A stretch of DNA of 64,000 bases from assembly GCA_050949165.1 (NCBI GenBank), contig JBMNFF010000001.1:186001-250000 (forward strand), written 5' to 3'. This document shows, piece by piece, positions 14,465-23,039 of this stretch. How positions within the stretch are numbered: the first letter of the stretch is position 1; the number at the start of each line of letters is the position of its first letter. The notes under the pieces were generated by a model that had not been told where the DNA came from, did no database searches, and saw only the letters and a program-made list of their open reading frames with translations. Position numbers and translations under genes: made by a program. Origin of the DNA: DAIOXA01 sp050949165 (GTDB lineage Bacteria > Bacillota > Proteinivoracia > UBA4975).

Positions 14465-15730
14465 ATGAAATATAGCGACGACAAGGGGCACCTGAAGTGT
14501 TCCTTCTGCGGCAAACCGCAAGAACAGGTGCGCAAACTGGTCGCTGGTCCAGGTGTATACATCTGCGATGAGTGTATTGAGCTGTGTACCGAAATAATCG
14601 ACGAGGAATTCAGCGAGGCTGCCGAACTCAATCTGGATGATATTCCCAAGCCCAGGGAAATTAACGAAATTCTCGATCAGTACGTCATCGGTCAGGATCG
14701 GGCCAAGCGCGCCCTGGCTGTGGCGGTGTACAATCACTACAAGCGGATCAGGGTGGAGGCGGGCGGCAGCGACGATGTGGAATTGCAGAAGAGCAATATC
14801 CTACTGTTGGGTCCCACCGGCGTTGGCAAGACCTTGCTGGCCCAAACCCTGGCCCGGATTCTCAACGTGCCCTTTGCCATTGCCGACGCCACTTCCTTGA
14901 CGGAAGCCGGCTATGTGGGGGAAGATGTGGAAAACATCCTCCTCAAATTGATTCAGGCCGCCGATTACGATGTGGAGAAAGCTGAAAAGGGCATAATTTA
15001 CATCGATGAGATCGACAAGATTGCCCGCAAGTCGGAAAATCCCTCAATTACCCGGGACGTTTCCGGTGAAGGCGTGCAACAGGCCCTCCTCAAGATCCTT
15101 GAGGGAACGGTGGCCAGCGTTCCTCCCCAGGGCGGACGCAAGCATCCCCATCAGGAGTTCATCCAAATAGATACCACCAATATCCTCTTTATCTGCGGCG
15201 GCGCCTTTGACGGCATCGACAAGATCATTCAGAATCGCATCGGTAAAAAGACCATGGGCTTCGGCGCAGAAGTGCGCAAGCGGACCGAGACCAAGATCGG
15301 CGAAATCCTCGCTCAAATTCAGCCTGCCGACCTGATTAAATTCGGCCTCATTCCCGAGTTCGTGGGACGGGTGCCGGTGGTCGCCAGTCTCGACGCCCTG
15401 GATGAAGAATCCCTGGTGCGCATCCTCACCGAACCGCGCAATGCCTTGGTCAAGCAATTTAAAAAGATGTTCAGTCTCGATGATGTCGTCCTGGAATTTC
15501 AGCCCGACGCCCTTCAATTGATTGCCCAAGAGGCAATCCAGAGGAAAACCGGTGCCAGGGGACTGCGGTCGATTGTGGAAAATATCTTGCTGGATATCAT
15601 GTACGACCTTCCCTCCCGGGATGATATTGAGAAGTGCATTATTACCCGGGAAGTGGTGGCCGCAGGGGAAGAACCGATTTTCGTCAAAAGGGAAAAACGA
15701 GGCGCCAAGAAGCGCAATGTAACAGCCTGA
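14465..15730 (+). CDS. clpX: ATP-dependent Clp protease unfoldase ClpX
   Basis: 421 residues. A hexameric AAA+ unfoldase that feeds substrates to ClpP. Domains: an N-terminal C4 zinc finger (CSFCGKPQ...CDECIELC, about residues 13-40), then AAA+ with Walker A GPTGVGKT (about 118-125), Walker B IIYIDEIDKI, and the pore loop GYVGEDVE. The ClpP-contacting IGF loop is replaced by MGFG (KKTMGFGAE). The C-terminal small domain has RKTGARGLRSIVE. A terminator follows, although lonB starts only 94 bases later. Confidence 0.98.
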   Translation: MKYSDDKGHLKCSFCGKPQEQVRKLVAGPGVYICDECIELCTEIIDEEFSEAAELNLDDIPKPREINEILDQYVIGQDRAKRALAVAVYNHYKRIRVEAGGSDDVELQKSNILLLGPTGVGKTLLAQTLARILNVPFAIADATSLTEAGYVGEDVENILLKLIQAADYDVEKAEKGIIYIDEIDKIARKSENPSITRDVSGEGVQQALLKILEGTVASVPPQGGRKHPHQEFIQIDTTNILFICGGAFDGIDKIIQNRIGKKTMGFGAEVRKRTETKIGEILAQIQPADLIKFGLIPEFVGRVPVVASLDALDEESLVRILTEPRNALVKQFKKMFSLDDVVLEFQPDALQLIAQEAIQRKTGARGLRSIVENILLDIMYDLPSRDDIEKCIITREVVAAGEEPIFVKREKRGAKKRNVTA

Positions 15731-15732
15731 CA

Positions 15733-15756
15733 GGGCGGGAGCAATCCCGCCCTTTT
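15733..15756 (+). terminator. Terminator after clpX
   Basis: An 8-bp perfect stem GGGCGGGA/TCCCGCCC with loop GCAA, but only four T follow; partial read-through into lonB is likely. Confidence 0.8.
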
Positions 15757-15823
15757 CATGTCTGGGATAGTTTTACAGCCCCTTGCCAATACTAAAATGG
15801 ATAATCAGACGAGGGGGCATTAT

Positions 15824-17500
15824 GTGCGCGATATAATGGGCATTCTCACCGTGCTGCAGATATTTTTTGCCATAGTCATCGGAATCTACTTTTGGAACTT
15901 GTTGCGCAACCAACAGAGCAGCAAGAGCGCCGTGGACCGGGATTCGAAGCGGGAGCTGGAAAGATTAGAGAAGATGCGCAGGATTTGCCTTTCCGAGCCC
16001 CTGTCCGAAAAGACCCGCCCGGCCAATTTTGATGAAATTATCGGCCAGAAGGATGGACTGCGGGCGCTGAGGGCTTCCCTGTGCGGGGCTAATCCCCAGC
16101 ACATCATCATCTATGGGCCGCCGGGGGTTGGCAAAACCGCCGCCGCCCGCCTGGTCCTGGAGGAAGCCAAGGCCAACCCCTATTCGCCCTTTGCCAAGGA
16201 CGCAAAATTTACCGAGATCGATGCCACCACCGCCCGCTTTGACGAGCGTGGCATTGCCGACCCCCTCATTGGCTCGGTGCACGATCCCATTTACCAGGGC
16301 GCCGGAGCCATGGGAGTTGCGGGCATCCCTCAGCCCAAACCAGGTGCGGTTACCAAAGCCCATGGCGGCGTCCTCTTTATCGACGAAATCGGGGAACTGC
16401 ATCCCATTCAGATGAACAAATTGCTCAAGGTTCTGGAAGACCGCAAGGTTTTTTTGGAGAGCGCCTATTACAGTCCCGAGGATCCCAACATACCCAAGCA
16501 TATTCACGACATCTTTACCAATGGGTTGCCGGCGGATTTTCGCATGATCGGGGCGACCACCCGCTCGCCGGAACAGATACCGGCCGCCATCAGATCTAGG
16601 TGCGTGGAAGTGTTCTTTCGCAGCCTCCTGCCCGAGGAAGTGGCGCAAATTGCCCGCAACGCCGCCAATAAAATAGGCGTGCCCATGACCGAGCAGGCGG
16701 TGAAGACCATTGCCCGCTATGCCACCAATGGCAGGGAAGCGGTAAACATCGTTCAGGTGGCTTCGGGACTGGCGGTAAATGAAGGGCGCAGGGATATCAA
16801 CGCGGGTGATGTGGAGTGGGTGGTGAACAGCAGCCAGATTCAGCCCCGACCCAAAGTCAGCCTTCCCCCGGCGCCGCAAGTGGGCACAGTGCTGGGGCTG
16901 GCAGTGCATGGGCCCAATATGGGGACCCTGGTGGAAATCGAGGCCAGCGCCATCCCCACCAACCCCGGCCAGGGCCGGTTGACCGTTACCGGAGTGGTGG
17001 ATGAAGAAGAGTTGGGGGAGGGGGGGCGGAAAATCAGGCGCAAAAGCATGGCCAGGGCGGCGGTGGAAAATGTCCTCACCGTCTTGAAAGCCCACGTCAA
17101 CGTCGATCCCGGCAGCTTCGACATCCATGTAAACTTTCCCGGCGGGACGCCAGTTGACGGACCTTCGGCGGGCTTGGCCATGGCCGTGGCCATCTGCTCT
17201 GCCCTGACGGGCAAAAAAGTGGACAATTGCTGCGCCATGACAGGGGAAATGTCCATCCTGGGCAAAGTAAAACCCGTGGGGGGAATCGTGCCCAAGGTGG
17301 AAGCTGCCCGCCAGGCTGGAGTCAAGCGGGTCTTTATTCCCAGGGAAAACCATCTCAGCCTCTTTGAGGACCTGACAGATATAGAGGTGTTGCCGGTGGA
17401 TAATCTCAAGGAGGTCCTGAACAGGGCCTTTGCAGCTGCGCCGGTGCTGTTGGAGGAGGCAAAGACCCTGGCTGCCGCATCCGCCCAGGGAGCAAGTTGA
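15824..17500 (+). CDS. lonB: Sporulation-type ATP-dependent protease LonB
   Basis: About 558 residues. A membrane-anchored Lon relative, forespore-associated in Bacillus. Start GTG 15824 is chosen because GAGGGGG lies 6 bases upstream and the protein then begins just before the family N-terminal anchor (GILTVLQIFFAIVIGIYFW), followed by NQQSSKSAVDRDSK. AAA+ domain: Walker A GPPGVGKT, Walker B GGVLFIDEIGEL. Protease domain: catalytic Ser448 in DGPSAGLAMA and Lys491 in GGIVPK. It lacks the long N-terminal domain of LonA. Order clpX-lonB-lon-engB is as in B. subtilis. Confidence 0.95.
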   Translation: MRDIMGILTVLQIFFAIVIGIYFWNLLRNQQSSKSAVDRDSKRELERLEKMRRICLSEPLSEKTRPANFDEIIGQKDGLRALRASLCGANPQHIIIYGPPGVGKTAAARLVLEEAKANPYSPFAKDAKFTEIDATTARFDERGIADPLIGSVHDPIYQGAGAMGVAGIPQPKPGAVTKAHGGVLFIDEIGELHPIQMNKLLKVLEDRKVFLESAYYSPEDPNIPKHIHDIFTNGLPADFRMIGATTRSPEQIPAAIRSRCVEVFFRSLLPEEVAQIARNAANKIGVPMTEQAVKTIARYATNGREAVNIVQVASGLAVNEGRRDINAGDVEWVVNSSQIQPRPKVSLPPAPQVGTVLGLAVHGPNMGTLVEIEASAIPTNPGQGRLTVTGVVDEEELGEGGRKIRRKSMARAAVENVLTVLKAHVNVDPGSFDIHVNFPGGTPVDGPSAGLAMAVAICSALTGKKVDNCCAMTGEMSILGKVKPVGGIVPKVEAARQAGVKRVFIPRENHLSLFEDLTDIEVLPVDNLKEVLNRAFAAAPVLLEEAKTLAAASAQGAS

Positions 17501-17549
17501 CTTGTAGAAGCTCCGGGGTTAGGATAAGATTGTCAATGGAGGTGGATTG

Positions 17550-19886
17550 ATGAGCAAGACTAACATTACCCGAGTTATGCCCTTGTTGGCCCTGCGGGGC
17601 ATCTTGGTCTTTCCCAATATGATCGTGCACCTGGACGTCGGCCGGGAAAAGTCGGTGGCCGCCCTGGAAAAGGCCATGGTGGACGATAACGAAATCCTCC
17701 TGGTCAGTCAGCAGCAGGCCAATTTGGATGAGCCCGGCCCCGATGACCTGTTTTCGGTGGGGACTGTGGCCAGCATCAAGCAAGTCCTCAAGCTCCCCGG
17801 CGGCACCGTCAGGGTGCTGGTGGAGGGCTTGGCCAGGGCAAGGCTGATCAACTTCCTGGATACGGAGCCGTTTTTCTTGGTGGAGGCCGAACTGCTGGCT
17901 GAGGATGAGACGGTGACCCCCGAGACCGAGGCCTACATGCGCGCCCTGCTCCATCAGTTTGAACGCTACATAAAGATGAGTAAAAAGATACCCGTGGACA
18001 CCCTGGTTTCGGTGTCGGAAATCGAGGAACCCGGGCGCCTGGCCGATATAATTACCTCTCATCTCAGCTTAAAGGTTGACCAGAAACAGCAAATCCTGGA
18101 GGCCAGCAATTCTCTGGAGCGGCTGGAACTCCTGACTCAGATCCTCACCCGGGAAAATGAGATGCTGGAAGTGGAACGCAGATTGGGGGCCCGGGTCCGG
18201 AAACAGATGGAGAAAAACCAGCGGGAGTACTACCTGCGGGAGCAGATGAAGGCCATTCAAAAGGAGTTGGGGGAAAGGGACGGCGCCTCGGAAGATGCCG
18301 AGTCCTTCCGTCAACAACTGGCTGCGGCCACCATGCCCGATGAAGTTCGGGAAAAGCTGGAGAAGGAAATCGATCGCCTGGAGCGCACTCCGCCGGCCAG
18401 TCCCGAAAACGTCGTCCTGCGCAATTATTTGGAGTGGACCCTTGCCTTGCCTTGGGGCAAGAGCAGCCGCGATCGCCTGGATCTCAAGAAGGCCGAGAAC
18501 ATCCTCAATCAGGACCATTATGGTCTGGATAAGGTTAAGGAAAGGATCCTGGAATTCCTGGCAGTGCGCAAACTGGCCAAGTCCCTCAAGAGCCCCATCA
18601 TCTGTCTGATCGGCCCGCCGGGGGTGGGTAAGACCTCTCTGGCCAAATCGGTGGCCAGGGCCATGCAGCGGGAGTTCGTGCGCATATCCCTGGGCGGCGT
18701 CAGAGATGAGGCGGAAATTCGGGGCCACCGCCGTACCTATGTGGGGGCAATGCCGGGCCGGATCATCCAGGGGATGCGCCAGGCGGGAACAGCCAACCCG
18801 GTCTTCCTCCTGGACGAGGTGGATAAGATGAGCACCGATTTTCGCGGCGACCCCTCGGCCGCCCTCCTGGAGGTGCTGGATCCCGAGCAGAACAGTACCT
18901 TCAGCGACCACTATATTGAAGTGCCCTTCGACCTCTCCAAGGTGCTGTTCATAACCACGGCCAACGCCCAGCACCCCATTCCGCAACCCCTTCAGGACCG
19001 AATGGAAATAATTTATTTATCGGGGTATACCGAAGAAGAGAAGGTCGAGATAGTGCGGCGACATATCCTGCCCAAGCTCCTCAAGGAACATGGGCTGGGG
19101 CGGGACCAGATGAAGATTTCCCCCCACGCCATCAGAAGCGTCATTCGCAACTACACCAGGGAGGCGGGGGTTCGGGATTTGGAGCGCAATCTGGCCAGGG
19201 TCTGCCGCAAGGTGGCGCGGCAGGTGGTGGCGGGAGATGACGGCCTGATCAGAATCACCGTTCAAAATCTGCACCATTACCTGGGGGCAGCCCGCTATAA
19301 GCGGCGGGAACAGGATTTTGAGCCGGCGGTGGGCGTAGCCACCGGCCTGGCCTGGACTCAGTTTGGCGGCGATGTCCTCAATGTCGAAGCCACCATAATG
19401 CCAGGGACCGGCCGCCTGATCCTGACGGGCAAGCTGGGGGACGTCATGAAGGAATCTGCCCAGACCGCTCTGAGCGTCGTCCGCTCCCGCAGCGACCAGC
19501 TGGAGATCGGCGAGGACTTCTTCCAGAAACACGACATCCACATCCACGTGCCCGAAGGGGCCATCCCCAAAGACGGGCCCTCGGCGGGAGTGACCATCGC
19601 CAGCGCCCTTTATTCTGCCATCAGCAACAAGAAGCTGCGCAGGAACATCGCCATGTCGGGAGAAATTACCCTCCAGGGCCGGGTATTGCCGGTGGGGGGA
19701 ATCAAGGAAAAGGTCCTGGCCGCCCACCGCAACGGAATTGAAACCATCATCCTGCCCCGGGATAACGAGAAGGACAGCGAGGATATTCCTGCCAATATCC
19801 AGCGCCGGCTCAAGTTGATCTGGGTGGACGAAATAGATTCTATCTTGGCGAGGGTAATCAGCAATGCTGAAGATAACCAGCGCTGA
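17550..19886 (+). CDS. lon: ATP-dependent protease Lon (LonA)
   Basis: 778 residues, full length. A cytoplasmic hexameric AAA+ serine protease for damaged and regulatory proteins. N-terminal substrate domain (about 8-200; MPLLALRGILVFPNMIVHLDVG), a coiled coil (about 185-250), Walker A GPPGVGKTS, Walker B PVFLLDEVDKM, and a protease domain with Ser678 in KDGPSAGVTIA and Lys719 in GGIKEKVLAAHR. ATG 17550 is chosen because GGAGG lies 7 bases upstream; the TTG just before it is too close. It ends inside engB (23-base overlap), so the two are translationally coupled. Confidence 0.98.
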   Translation: MSKTNITRVMPLLALRGILVFPNMIVHLDVGREKSVAALEKAMVDDNEILLVSQQQANLDEPGPDDLFSVGTVASIKQVLKLPGGTVRVLVEGLARARLINFLDTEPFFLVEAELLAEDETVTPETEAYMRALLHQFERYIKMSKKIPVDTLVSVSEIEEPGRLADIITSHLSLKVDQKQQILEASNSLERLELLTQILTRENEMLEVERRLGARVRKQMEKNQREYYLREQMKAIQKELGERDGASEDAESFRQQLAAATMPDEVREKLEKEIDRLERTPPASPENVVLRNYLEWTLALPWGKSSRDRLDLKKAENILNQDHYGLDKVKERILEFLAVRKLAKSLKSPIICLIGPPGVGKTSLAKSVARAMQREFVRISLGGVRDEAEIRGHRRTYVGAMPGRIIQGMRQAGTANPVFLLDEVDKMSTDFRGDPSAALLEVLDPEQNSTFSDHYIEVPFDLSKVLFITTANAQHPIPQPLQDRMEIIYLSGYTEEEKVEIVRRHILPKLLKEHGLGRDQMKISPHAIRSVIRNYTREAGVRDLERNLARVCRKVARQVVAGDDGLIRITVQNLHHYLGAARYKRREQDFEPAVGVATGLAWTQFGGDVLNVEATIMPGTGRLILTGKLGDVMKESAQTALSVVRSRSDQLEIGEDFFQKHDIHIHVPEGAIPKDGPSAGVTIASALYSAISNKKLRRNIAMSGEITLQGRVLPVGGIKEKVLAAHRNGIETIILPRDNEKDSEDIPANIQRRLKLIWVDEIDSILARVISNAEDNQR

Positions 19887-20457
19887 ATTCGCCCACTGTG
19901 TGGGTATGAAAAACCAGTTGCCGCCCGACACCTTACCGGAAATCGCCTTTGCCGGCCGTTCCAATGTGGGCAAGTCTTCGCTGATTAACCGGCTCCTCAA
20001 CCGCAAAGCCCTGGCCCGGACCAGCGGTCAGCCCGGCAAGACCCAGACCCTGAACTTTTACCTGGTAAACGAGGCGATCTTTCTGGTGGACTTGCCGGGC
20101 TACGGCTATGCCAAGGTGCCCCATTCCGTTCAAAATCACTGGAAGCGTCTCCTGGAGGATTACCTCTCCCGACGGCGAGCCTTAAAGGGGGTGGCCCTGG
20201 TGGTGGACAGCCGCCACGGACCCACCGCCTCGGATCTCCAGATGTTTGACTGGTTGCGACACCATCGCAAACCCCTCTTTGTGGTCGCGACAAAGGTGGA
20301 CAAACTGCGGCAACGGGAGTACAGGGCGGCCATGGACAGCCTTGCCGCAGCTTATCCCGGGGTAGCCGTAATCCCCTTTTCCAGCGTCAAGGGGTTGGGA
20401 CGGGAAGAAGCGTGGCAGCAAATTCAAAATATCCTGGGAGAGAGGGAAGACGCATGA
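19864..20457 (+). CDS. engB: Ribosome-assembly GTPase EngB (YsxC)
   Basis: 197 residues. An essential GTPase for assembly of the large ribosomal subunit. G motifs: G1 GRSNVGKSS, G2 region KTQTLNF, G3 DLPGYGYAKV, G4 TKVDK, and SSVKGLG as G5. The gene starts within the 3' end of lon and its stop overlaps the hprK start (ATGA). The lon-engB overlap is a common Bacillota arrangement. Confidence 0.97.
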   Translation: MLKITSAEFAHCVGMKNQLPPDTLPEIAFAGRSNVGKSSLINRLLNRKALARTSGQPGKTQTLNFYLVNEAIFLVDLPGYGYAKVPHSVQNHWKRLLEDYLSRRRALKGVALVVDSRHGPTASDLQMFDWLRHHRKPLFVVATKVDKLRQREYRAAMDSLAAAYPGVAVIPFSSVKGLGREEAWQQIQNILGEREDA

Positions 20458-21389
20458 CCTATACCGTACCTACTGCCACTGCCAAGGATTTGGCCGCCGC
20501 CCTTGCCCTGGAAATTCTCATTGGCGAGGAATGGCTGGACAAGGCCATCACCATAGCCGATATCAATCGCCCTGCCCTGGAAATGGCCGGGTACTTTGAC
20601 CACTATCCCGGCGATAGGGTCCAGGTGCTGGGGCAAACCGAGACGGACTTTTTCAATACCCTGGAGCCTGAAATCCAGCGGGACCGGGCCCGGCGCCTTC
20701 TCCTGGCCGAGACTCCCTGCCTGATCTTTTCCAGGGATTTGGAACCGCCGGAAGCCATTTTCCACCAGGCCAATCGGGCTCAGGTTCCGGTGCTGGGGTC
20801 AAGCCTCGCCACCACTCGCCTGATCACCCGCCTGGGTCACTGGTTGGACAACGCCCTGGCCCCGCGCCAGACCTTGCATGGAGTGCTGATGGACCTCTTT
20901 GGCGTCGGCGTGCTCCTGATGGGGGAAAGCGGCGTCGGCAAGAGCGAGACAGCCTTGGAATTGATTAAGATGGGGCACCGCCTGATTGCCGATGATGCAG
21001 TGGAAATCCGCCGCCCTGCCGAAACTGTCCTGGTGGGGCGCTGCCCCCGGGTGCTGACCAACCTCTTGGAAATTCGGGGACTGGGGATTATCGACGTGGT
21101 CAAGGTCTTTGGCTTCGGCGCCGTCCGCCCCGAAAAGCGGGTGGAACTGATCCTGCACTTTCAGCGCTGGCAGGAAGGGGATCCCTACGACCGGCTGGGC
21201 TTTGACACCCAGTATCATGAGCTCTTGGGAGTGAAGGTGCCCATCATCTCGGTTCCCGTGGCTGCGGGACGCAACCTGGCCATGCTGGTAGAAACCGCCG
21301 CTGCCAATTTCCGCGCTCGCACCTATGGCAGCAATGTGCAAGAAGAGCTCATGCGCAGAATCGATGAAGAAATGGTCCGTAACCGATAG
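20454..21389 (+). CDS. hprK: HPr kinase/phosphorylase
   Basis: 311 residues. It phosphorylates and dephosphorylates Ser46 of HPr (or Crh) and so sets carbon catabolite control. Seen: Walker A GESGVGKSET preceded by the catalytic His (HGVLMDLFG), RLIADDAVEI, and the HprK signature LEIRGLGIIDV. ATG 20454 overlaps the engB stop and has a GAGAGAGGGAAG site just upstream; an in-frame codon at 20412 lies inside engB and is unlikely. In most Bacillota hprK is followed by lgt. Here it ends a protein-quality operon, an unusual position. No ptsH is in the window. Confidence 0.96.
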   Translation: MTYTVPTATAKDLAAALALEILIGEEWLDKAITIADINRPALEMAGYFDHYPGDRVQVLGQTETDFFNTLEPEIQRDRARRLLLAETPCLIFSRDLEPPEAIFHQANRAQVPVLGSSLATTRLITRLGHWLDNALAPRQTLHGVLMDLFGVGVLLMGESGVGKSETALELIKMGHRLIADDAVEIRRPAETVLVGRCPRVLTNLLEIRGLGIIDVVKVFGFGAVRPEKRVELILHFQRWQEGDPYDRLGFDTQYHELLGVKVPIISVPVAAGRNLAMLVETAAANFRARTYGSNVQEELMRRIDEEMVRNR

Positions 21390-21435
21390 GAGCCCCGCCC
21401 TTGCAGAGGGGGCCGCAACAATTCGAGGAGATTTG

Positions 21436-21470
21436 GAGATTGCCGGTAATTTAGGCAGTCTCATTTTTTT
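21436..21470 (+). terminator. Terminator after hprK
   Basis: A 9-bp stem GAGATTGCC/GGCAGTCTC (one G-U), then A and seven T. Confidence 0.88.
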
Positions 21471-21537
21471 CCCGCAGGCAGGAGATTGTCCTTCCCGCCC
21501 AGAATTAAGGAGGAAAGCTCAAAAAGGGAGGCATTTT

Positions 21538-22923
21538 ATGGATTTTTCGGCAGCTAACCAAGTTCTCTGGAGGGGTATCCTGCAATTCGGCGTGCTGGCC
21601 GGCATCATGTTATTTGCCAACGCCCTGCGGCGCAAAATTCCCTTCGTGCGCAAGAGCCTTATGCCCACGGCGGTGCTCGCGGGATTCATCGGACTCATTA
21701 TCAGGGTAACAGGTTTATTGTCCCTGGACGGCGCCCTGATGGAAATGATTACCTATCATACCATTGCCATCGGCTTTATCGCCCTTTCCCTGCAAATTCC
21801 CGAGAAAAACGGGGAGCTGGAGAAGGGCAATTTCACCGCCGCCAAGAGCGGCGCCCTCATCGTCAGCACTTACCTCCTGCAGGGCATTGTGGGCCTCGCG
21901 GTATCCATCGGCCTGGCCTACACCGTCATGCCGGACCTCTTCAAGGCGGCCGGGATTCTGCTGCCCATGGGTTACGGACAGGGTCCGGGGCAGGCCAATA
22001 ATGTCGGTTCTACCTATGAGGGGCTTGGCTTTGTCGGCGGCCAGTCCTTCGGCCTTTCCATAGCGGCCATGGGTTTCTTGGTGGCCTGCATAGTCGGGGT
22101 AATCTACCTCAATGTCCTCAAGAGGCGAGGCAAGATAAAAGGCGGAGAGGCCGAGTACGTTTCCGGCTCGGTGACCCTGAGTCACTTTCAGAGCAAGAAT
22201 GAAATTCCTATTTCTGAGTCTGTGGACCGCTTTTCTGTCCAATTCGCCCTGGTCCTCATAATCTACCTGGCCACATACCTGGTTTCCCTTGGCTTAACCA
22301 GTTTTATCGCCACGTACCTGCCCGGACTGGGCCAAACCGTCACATCCCTGGTCTGGGGCTTTAACTTCATCATCGGCGCCCTGCTGGCCATTATCTGCCG
22401 CAATATCTTTACCGTCCTGACCAGAGCGCGGGTGATGACCCGCCAATACCCCAACAACTACCTGTTGGGCAGGATTGCCGGGACTGCCTTTGACTTCATG
22501 GTCTTGGCGGGGATCGCCGCCATCAACATGGAAGATCTCAGCGGCCTCTGGTTGCCCTTTATCCTGATGGCGGTGCTGGGAGGGGTAGTTACCTTTATCT
22601 ACCTGGAGTGGCTTTGCAGGAAAATCTATCCCGGCTATGTTTATGAAGGAATGCTCTCGATGTTCGGCATGCTGACCGGCACCATCAGCTCGGGGGTCCT
22701 CTTGCTGCGGGAGGTAGACCCTGAGTTCAAGACCCCGGCGGCCAATAACCTCTTGACGGGCAGCAGCTTTGCCATAGTGCTGGGAGCCCCCATGCTCCTC
22801 CTGATTGGCCTGGCTCCTGAATCCGATGCCATGCTGTTCGCGGTGGTGGGCATAATGGCCCTCTATCTGGCTTTGCTCCTCTTCTTCATGCTCAAGGCCA
22901 AGCGACGGGAAAAGGCCAGTTAA
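21538..22923 (+). CDS. GltS-type sodium/glutamate symporter family protein
   Basis: About 461 residues, with around 12 hydrophobic segments; a cytoplasmic-membrane carrier of the ESS (GltS) family. Seen: the duplicated family pattern with GQGPGQANNVGSTYE in the first half and MLSMFGMLTGTISSGVLLL in the second. The start is ATG 21538, with GGGAGG 6 bases upstream; the frame is open further upstream but without a ribosome site. Glutamate is the usual substrate, but the sequence does not prove it. The downstream amino-acid-oxidising enzyme set suggests import of an amino acid, yet a terminator separates them. Confidence 0.85.
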   Translation: MDFSAANQVLWRGILQFGVLAGIMLFANALRRKIPFVRKSLMPTAVLAGFIGLIIRVTGLLSLDGALMEMITYHTIAIGFIALSLQIPEKNGELEKGNFTAAKSGALIVSTYLLQGIVGLAVSIGLAYTVMPDLFKAAGILLPMGYGQGPGQANNVGSTYEGLGFVGGQSFGLSIAAMGFLVACIVGVIYLNVLKRRGKIKGGEAEYVSGSVTLSHFQSKNEIPISESVDRFSVQFALVLIIYLATYLVSLGLTSFIATYLPGLGQTVTSLVWGFNFIIGALLAIICRNIFTVLTRARVMTRQYPNNYLLGRIAGTAFDFMVLAGIAAINMEDLSGLWLPFILMAVLGGVVTFIYLEWLCRKIYPGYVYEGMLSMFGMLTGTISSGVLLLREVDPEFKTPAANNLLTGSSFAIVLGAPMLLLIGLAPESDAMLFAVVGIMALYLALLLFFMLKAKRREKAS

Positions 22924-22928
22924 ATCTG

Positions 22929-22954
22929 AAAAACCGGGCAGACGCCCGGTTTTT
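22929..22954 (+). terminator. Terminator of the gltS-type gene
   Basis: Stem AAACCGGGC/GCCCGGTTT with loop AGAC; five T at the 3' side. Confidence 0.92.
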
Positions 22955-23039
22955 ACTTTGTTTGGCACTTGGCGCCTGGGAATAATTTGCCTCCCTCCGG
23001 GGGGAAATTAAACTGACTACCCCGATAGGAGCTGGAAAA

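Noticed and set aside
15733..15823. A sigma-F or sigma-E promoter for lonB
   Set aside because: TTTACA (15772-15777) and TAAAAT occur 15 bases apart, but no convincing sporulation sigma consensus is seen.
15965..17353. 462-codon open frame on the - strand
   Set aside because: Lies entirely opposite lonB, which has all expected motifs; composition (His/Gly/Gln-rich) is typical of antisense shadows.
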